This document shows positions 60,225 through 64,000 of a stretch of DNA of 64,000 nucleotides, piece by piece. Every line of letters begins with the position of its first letter. Position 1 is the first letter of the stretch. The DNA is taken from positions 310,001 to 374,000 of the forward strand of contig JAXLVB010000001.1 in the NCBI GenBank assembly GCA_046329195.1, given 5' to 3'. The notes under the pieces are model-generated. The model was not told the DNA's origin and did no database searches. It saw only the letters and a program-made list of their open reading frames with translations. The stretch comes from JAXLVB01 sp046329195. Its GTDB lineage: Bacteria > Bacteroidota > Bacteroidia > Cytophagales > Spirosomataceae. A program made the translations under genes and the position numbers.

Positions 60225-62657
60225 TTATTCTGTTTTCAGTGATTTAACTGGATTCATCAAGGCGGCCTTAATGGCTTGAAAACTGACTGTAACAAACGCC
60301 AAAACCACAGCGGCCATACCTGCCAACACAAAAATCCACCACGTAATCTGAATGCGGTACTCAAACGATTGCAGCCATTTGTCTGTAAAATAATAGGCGA
60401 TAGGACTGGCAATCACAATGGCCATACCCACAAGCTTCAAGAAATCTTTACTGAGCAAGGCCGTAATATGCAATACCGAAGCGCCCAGCACTTTCCTAAT
60501 CCCGATTTCTTTGGTACGCTGAAAAGCCGTGAGCGTTACTAAGCCGAACAAGCCCAAACAACTAATCAGAATGGCTACTATGGTGGCGAAGTTAATCACA
60601 CTAGCCATGTGGCGCTCTGATTCATAGATGGCTTTGAGCGTGTCGTCATAGAATTTGTAAGCGAAGGCTTCGTCTGGATAGAATTTTTTCCACACTTTTT
60701 CCATGTTTTTCAACACAGGCTGCCAGTCTTCTGGATGTCCAGACGCCAATTTGATGTTGAGGGTTCCCAAGCTTTCTTTGGAGGTCATAAAAGCAATAGG
60801 CTCAATTTTTTTGGTAAACGAAGCCGTATGAAAATCGTTGACTACTCCTACAATGGGCACCGACCGCTTGCTACCCGACTCGACCAGGAATTTCCCGATG
60901 GCCTCTTGCGGCGACTTAAAACCAAACGTCTTACGAGCTACTTCGTTGATGACGTATTCTGTTACCGTATCGCTGGGTTGGAGATTTCGGCCAGCCAATA
61001 GTTTGAGGCCATACAAGGGGATGATGCCCGTATCGGCGTATTTTCTGAACACGTTTCGTTCTACTTTTTGCCCTTTTTCGTTGGTAAATTCCTGTGTATT
61101 GCTCGAATAGTTTTGAGAAAGAAGTGGATTGCCCAATGCAATTTGGCTAATACCTGACAGCTGACGGAGTTCGTTTGTTAGTAAAAAATGGCGGTCTTTA
61201 GTGGCTGAGCTTTCCCGCACTTCCCACGGAATGTCTATGGTAAGCACAGCATCTCGCTGAAAGCCTAGGTCATTGTTCAGCACATAGCGTAGCTGGCTAC
61301 CCACTATAAGAGCCCCAATAATGAACAACTGCGCTACTACAAACTGAAAGACAATCAGCCCCTTACGCAAAGTGGTTCGGTTTGATTTGGTCATCGAAAC
61401 GGCGTAGCCTCGCAGGATTTTGACAGGAGCAAATCGGGCTACAATCCAAGCAGGATAGATGCCTGCCAAAAAACTCACCAATACCACCAAAATCGGTAAA
61501 AATACCCAAAGTGGTCGCTCCGACCTGTTTTGAAGGAAATCTTTGGGAAGCATTTCTTCAAAATAGAGTAGGCCCCCCTGCGTGAGTCCATACGAAAATG
61601 CCAACGCAATGAGGACTACAAAAAACGTTTCGCCCAAAAACTGAATAATCAATTGCCCTTGACCACTCCCTAACGTTTTGCGAATACCGATTTCTTTTGA
61701 CCTTTGCGAAGCTTGGGCAGTAGAAAGGTTGATGTAGTTGATACACGCCAGCAACAACAAAAACAAGGCTACGCCCATGAGCCCATACAACACCTTACTG
61801 TCGGCTTTGCGGTGTCGGTCGCCAAAGGTGGCGTCAAGGTGAATAGATGCTACTGACTGCATCACGTGCCAGCGCTTTACGTCACCCCAGGTTTTGAGTT
61901 GCTCGTTGCTCGCTCGTGACGAAATGGCGTTGATGGTTTTTATCACCTGCTCCGAAGAAACATTCGGCGCCAATTTGATGAAAATTTGCTCATCCGAATT
62001 CACATTGCCCCATTCTTCTACGGCATACTTAGTGGGTGTAAGGCTGATGAATTCTTTCCCTGTAAAATCGGTATTAAAAGGCAAGTCGGCCACCACACCA
62101 GCTATTTGTATGGCTAAAGTGTCGTCATAGAGTAGAGTTTTGCCAATGATTTGCTCAGGACGTAGTGTTGGGAAGTACCGTTCGGCTCGGCTTTTGGTAA
62201 GTACCACCTGCTTAGGTTGACTTAAGGCCGTAGCATTACCCGCTAACCACTGGTAATGAATCAACTTGAAGTAGTTGGGCGTAGTAGAAAGCACCTCGTT
62301 TACGTTTTTGAATCGTTCCGATTTTCCGGCGTTGGGTGCGTAGGCAGCACGAGTCCAGCGGTCGTGTACGGGCACTACCATTTCCACACCACTTACTCGT
62401 TGCTTAATGGCATCGGCCAGTGGCTTAGGAGCACCTGCGTTGCCACCTTCTACGCCATCAAACACAAACATGCTAGCTACTCGATAAACTCGGTCATTGT
62501 CTGGAATCTGGGCATTGAAACTAAATTCATACTGAACCAACTGATAAATCAGCCAACACGCACTGATGCCAATAGCCAAACCAACGATGTGTAGGGTAGT
62601 AAAGAGCCGATTACGCCATAAGTTTCGTAAGGCTACTTTGATATAGTTTTGTAACAT
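60225..62657 (-). CDS. FtsX/MacB-type ABC transporter permease (array copy 7)
   Basis: The longest copy, 810 aa, begins LQNYIKVALRNLWRNRLFTT after Met. Coupling segments are SKEIGIRKTLGSG and TKEIGIRKVLGAS. It has a longer first periplasmic domain than its neighbours, with an ASMFVFDGVEGGNAGAPKPL stretch, and ends ALMNPVKSLKTE. It lies 16 nt downstream of copy 8. Confidence 0.88.
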   Translation of the reverse strand: MLQNYIKVALRNLWRNRLFTTLHIVGLAIGISACWLIYQLVQYEFSFNAQIPDNDRVYRVASMFVFDGVEGGNAGAPKPLADAIKQRVSGVEMVVPVHDRWTRAAYAPNAGKSERFKNVNEVLSTTPNYFKLIHYQWLAGNATALSQPKQVVLTKSRAERYFPTLRPEQIIGKTLLYDDTLAIQIAGVVADLPFNTDFTGKEFISLTPTKYAVEEWGNVNSDEQIFIKLAPNVSSEQVIKTINAISSRASNEQLKTWGDVKRWHVMQSVASIHLDATFGDRHRKADSKVLYGLMGVALFLLLLACINYINLSTAQASQRSKEIGIRKTLGSGQGQLIIQFLGETFFVVLIALAFSYGLTQGGLLYFEEMLPKDFLQNRSERPLWVFLPILVVLVSFLAGIYPAWIVARFAPVKILRGYAVSMTKSNRTTLRKGLIVFQFVVAQLFIIGALIVGSQLRYVLNNDLGFQRDAVLTIDIPWEVRESSATKDRHFLLTNELRQLSGISQIALGNPLLSQNYSSNTQEFTNEKGQKVERNVFRKYADTGIIPLYGLKLLAGRNLQPSDTVTEYVINEVARKTFGFKSPQEAIGKFLVESGSKRSVPIVGVVNDFHTASFTKKIEPIAFMTSKESLGTLNIKLASGHPEDWQPVLKNMEKVWKKFYPDEAFAYKFYDDTLKAIYESERHMASVINFATIVAILISCLGLFGLVTLTAFQRTKEIGIRKVLGASVLHITALLSKDFLKLVGMAIVIASPIAYYFTDKWLQSFEYRIQITWWIFVLAGMAAVVLAFVTVSFQAIKAALMNPVKSLKTE

Positions 62658-62673
62658 ATTCTTGATGGTCCAA

Positions 62674-64000
62674 TTATTCTGTTTTCAAACTATTCACGGG
62701 GTTTCGTAAGGCTACTCTGATACCTTGATAGCTCACGGTTAGTAAAGTAACCAAAATAGCCACCAACACCACAATAAGAAATACAACTGGGTTGATGTCA
62801 ATTTTGTAGTCGTATTGTTGAAGCCATTCGTGCATGGCGTAATAGGCAATAGGTGAGGCAATAAGGCAAGCAATTACAACCAAAAGCACAAAATCTTTGG
62901 AGAGCAATTGCCATAAATTGGTCACACTGGCACCCAGTACTTTTCGGACGCCGATTTCTTTGGTGCGCTGTTCGGCTACGAAAGAAGCCAACCCGAATAA
63001 GCCTAAACACGAAATAAAAATAGCTAACAACGACACCATCGTCGCCAAGTTCCCTACGAGTTCTTCGTAGTTGAATTTTTTGGCATATTGCTCATCGGCA
63101 AACTTGTAGTCAAACGGAAACCCTGGATTGTAGCGGTTGAAGATGGGCTCAATGGTTTTGATAGCTTTTGATGCTGACATCGTGGGATTGAGCCGAATGC
63201 AAAGGCAATTGACCCAATTATTGATAAACACAATGGTCAAGGGCGAAATCGGACGGAAAGGTGATTCCATTTGCATATCAGGTACTACGCCTACCACGGT
63301 GTAAGGTTTTCCTCCCCATTTCACTAATTCGCCCACCGGATTTTTTAAACCCATGCGTTTTACAGCAGCTTCGTTCAGAATCACGCCCGATGAATCTGAG
63401 GCGAACTGTCGAGAGAAATCTCTACCTGCCACAAGCTTAATACCCATGGTTTTCACATAGTCATAATTAGTAGCAATGGTCGAAAAAATCACGCTTTTTT
63501 CATCTGGTTTCATACCTTTCCATTCCCAGTCGCTGTTGTTACTGTAAATGTTAGAAGGAGGCGAATTGCTTTTGCAGATAGAAGTAACAGCACCCGAACT
63601 CACCAATTCGTTTTGAAGGGCGTCGAAGTTTTTTTCCAAGTCAACCGAAGAAGACACCGAAATCAACCCTTTGTTATTGAAACCCACGGGACGGTCTTTG
63701 CCATGCTGGATTTGTTGATAAATAATAATGGTGCCAATCATCAATACTACCGAACAGGCAAATTGAGTCACTACCAAAATCTTGCGTGGCAGCGAAGCGT
63801 TTTTGCCCACATGAATGTTGCCTTTGAGTACCCGCACTGCATTGAACGAGGACAAGTAAAAAGCAGGATAACTACCTGCTAATAATCCTGTTAAGATGGT
63901 GAAGGCGATGATAGTACCCCAAAAAGCGGGATTGGCTAAGTTAAGACTCATTTCTTTCTCGGTCAGGGTATTAAAATAAGGCAATACAATAGCTACTAAG
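62674..64000 (-). CDS. FtsX/MacB-type ABC transporter permease (array copy 8, partial)
   Basis: Only the C-terminal ~440 residues are in the window; the frame stays open to the edge. It includes the middle helices (TILTGLLAGSYPAFYLSSFN), the second periplasmic domain and the coupling segment TKEIGVRKVLGAS. The end differs slightly from the other copies, ALRNPVNSLKTE. Its middle is closest in look to copy 3 (LLAGSYPAFYLSSF, GKxxSLPRKILVV). The array continues upstream out of view. Confidence 0.87.
   Translation of the reverse strand, partial: LVAIVLPYFNTLTEKEMSLNLANPAFWGTIIAFTILTGLLAGSYPAFYLSSFNAVRVLKGNIHVGKNASLPRKILVVTQFACSVVLMIGTIIIYQQIQHGKDRPVGFNNKGLISVSSSVDLEKNFDALQNELVSSGAVTSICKSNSPPSNIYSNNSDWEWKGMKPDEKSVIFSTIATNYDYVKTMGIKLVAGRDFSRQFASDSSGVILNEAAVKRMGLKNPVGELVKWGGKPYTVVGVVPDMQMESPFRPISPLTIVFINNWVNCLCIRLNPTMSASKAIKTIEPIFNRYNPGFPFDYKFADEQYAKKFNYEELVGNLATMVSLLAIFISCLGLFGLASFVAEQRTKEIGVRKVLGASVTNLWQLLSKDFVLLVVIACLIASPIAYYAMHEWLQQYDYKIDINPVVFLIVVLVAILVTLLTVSYQGIRVALRNPVNSLKTE

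Overview
The window looks like chromosome of a Bacteroidota bacterium, most likely Cytophagales (Spirosomataceae-like); the genus cannot be fixed from sequence alone. The evidence is a cellulase with a type IX secretion (T9SS) sorting tail, a PorT-like gene next to a menaquinone methyltransferase, promoters of the TTG-N18/19-TAnnTTTG type, a SusC-like carboxypeptidase-regulatory TonB receptor, and a tandem series of ~800-aa FtsX/MacB-type permeases. No tRNA, rRNA, CRISPR array or prophage was seen.

Layout. 1-2.8 kb: the end of a cupin gene, a saccharopine-dehydrogenase-family gene and asd, the latter behind a ~120-nt structured RNA or leader. 3.2-7 kb: a multidomain secreted GH5 glycoside hydrolase. 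7.2-16.3 kb: a PAS-like regulator, an ECF sigma/anti-sigma pair (the anti-sigma carries HEAT repeats) with two secreted beta-strand-repeat proteins, a TonB receptor, then porT and ubiE/menG. 16.4-17.9 kb: a decayed toxin C-terminus with a beta-propeller gene. 18.0-18.3 kb: rpsJ standing alone. 18.6-27.8 kb: a long plus-strand gene cluster of coiled-coil membrane proteins, a membrane-anchored ASKHA/Ppx-GppA-like protein, an ABC importer whose binding protein is fused to an OmpA domain, and further membrane proteins. A DUF4160/DUF2442 pair sits inside it.

27.8-36.3 kb is accessory DNA: an intact 1111-aa secreted putative PD-(D/E)XK nuclease toxin followed by a beta-propeller gene (proposed immunity), two orphan toxin-tail/immunity cassettes, the 5' stub of another toxin copy, a RAYT transposase with REP-type palindromes, and an exact-spacing 407-bp tandem duplication. 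36.4-42 kb: a ThuA/sugar-dehydrogenase/PKD/cytochrome c fusion, a DinB protein, a small secreted protein and a GlxA-type regulator. 42.2-64 kb: eight minus-strand FtsX/MacB permease genes with an M61 peptidase and a frameshifted S41 peptidase among them; a strong terminator at 49770-49800 divides them into two transcription units. No ATPase partner is encoded beside them.

The two most interesting systems are the 18.6-27.8 kb envelope cluster and the nuclease/beta-propeller toxin-immunity family, which has one intact copy (30.8-35.2 kb) and one relic copy with a preserved propeller gene (16.4-17.9 kb). Functions there are inferred from motifs and gene order only.
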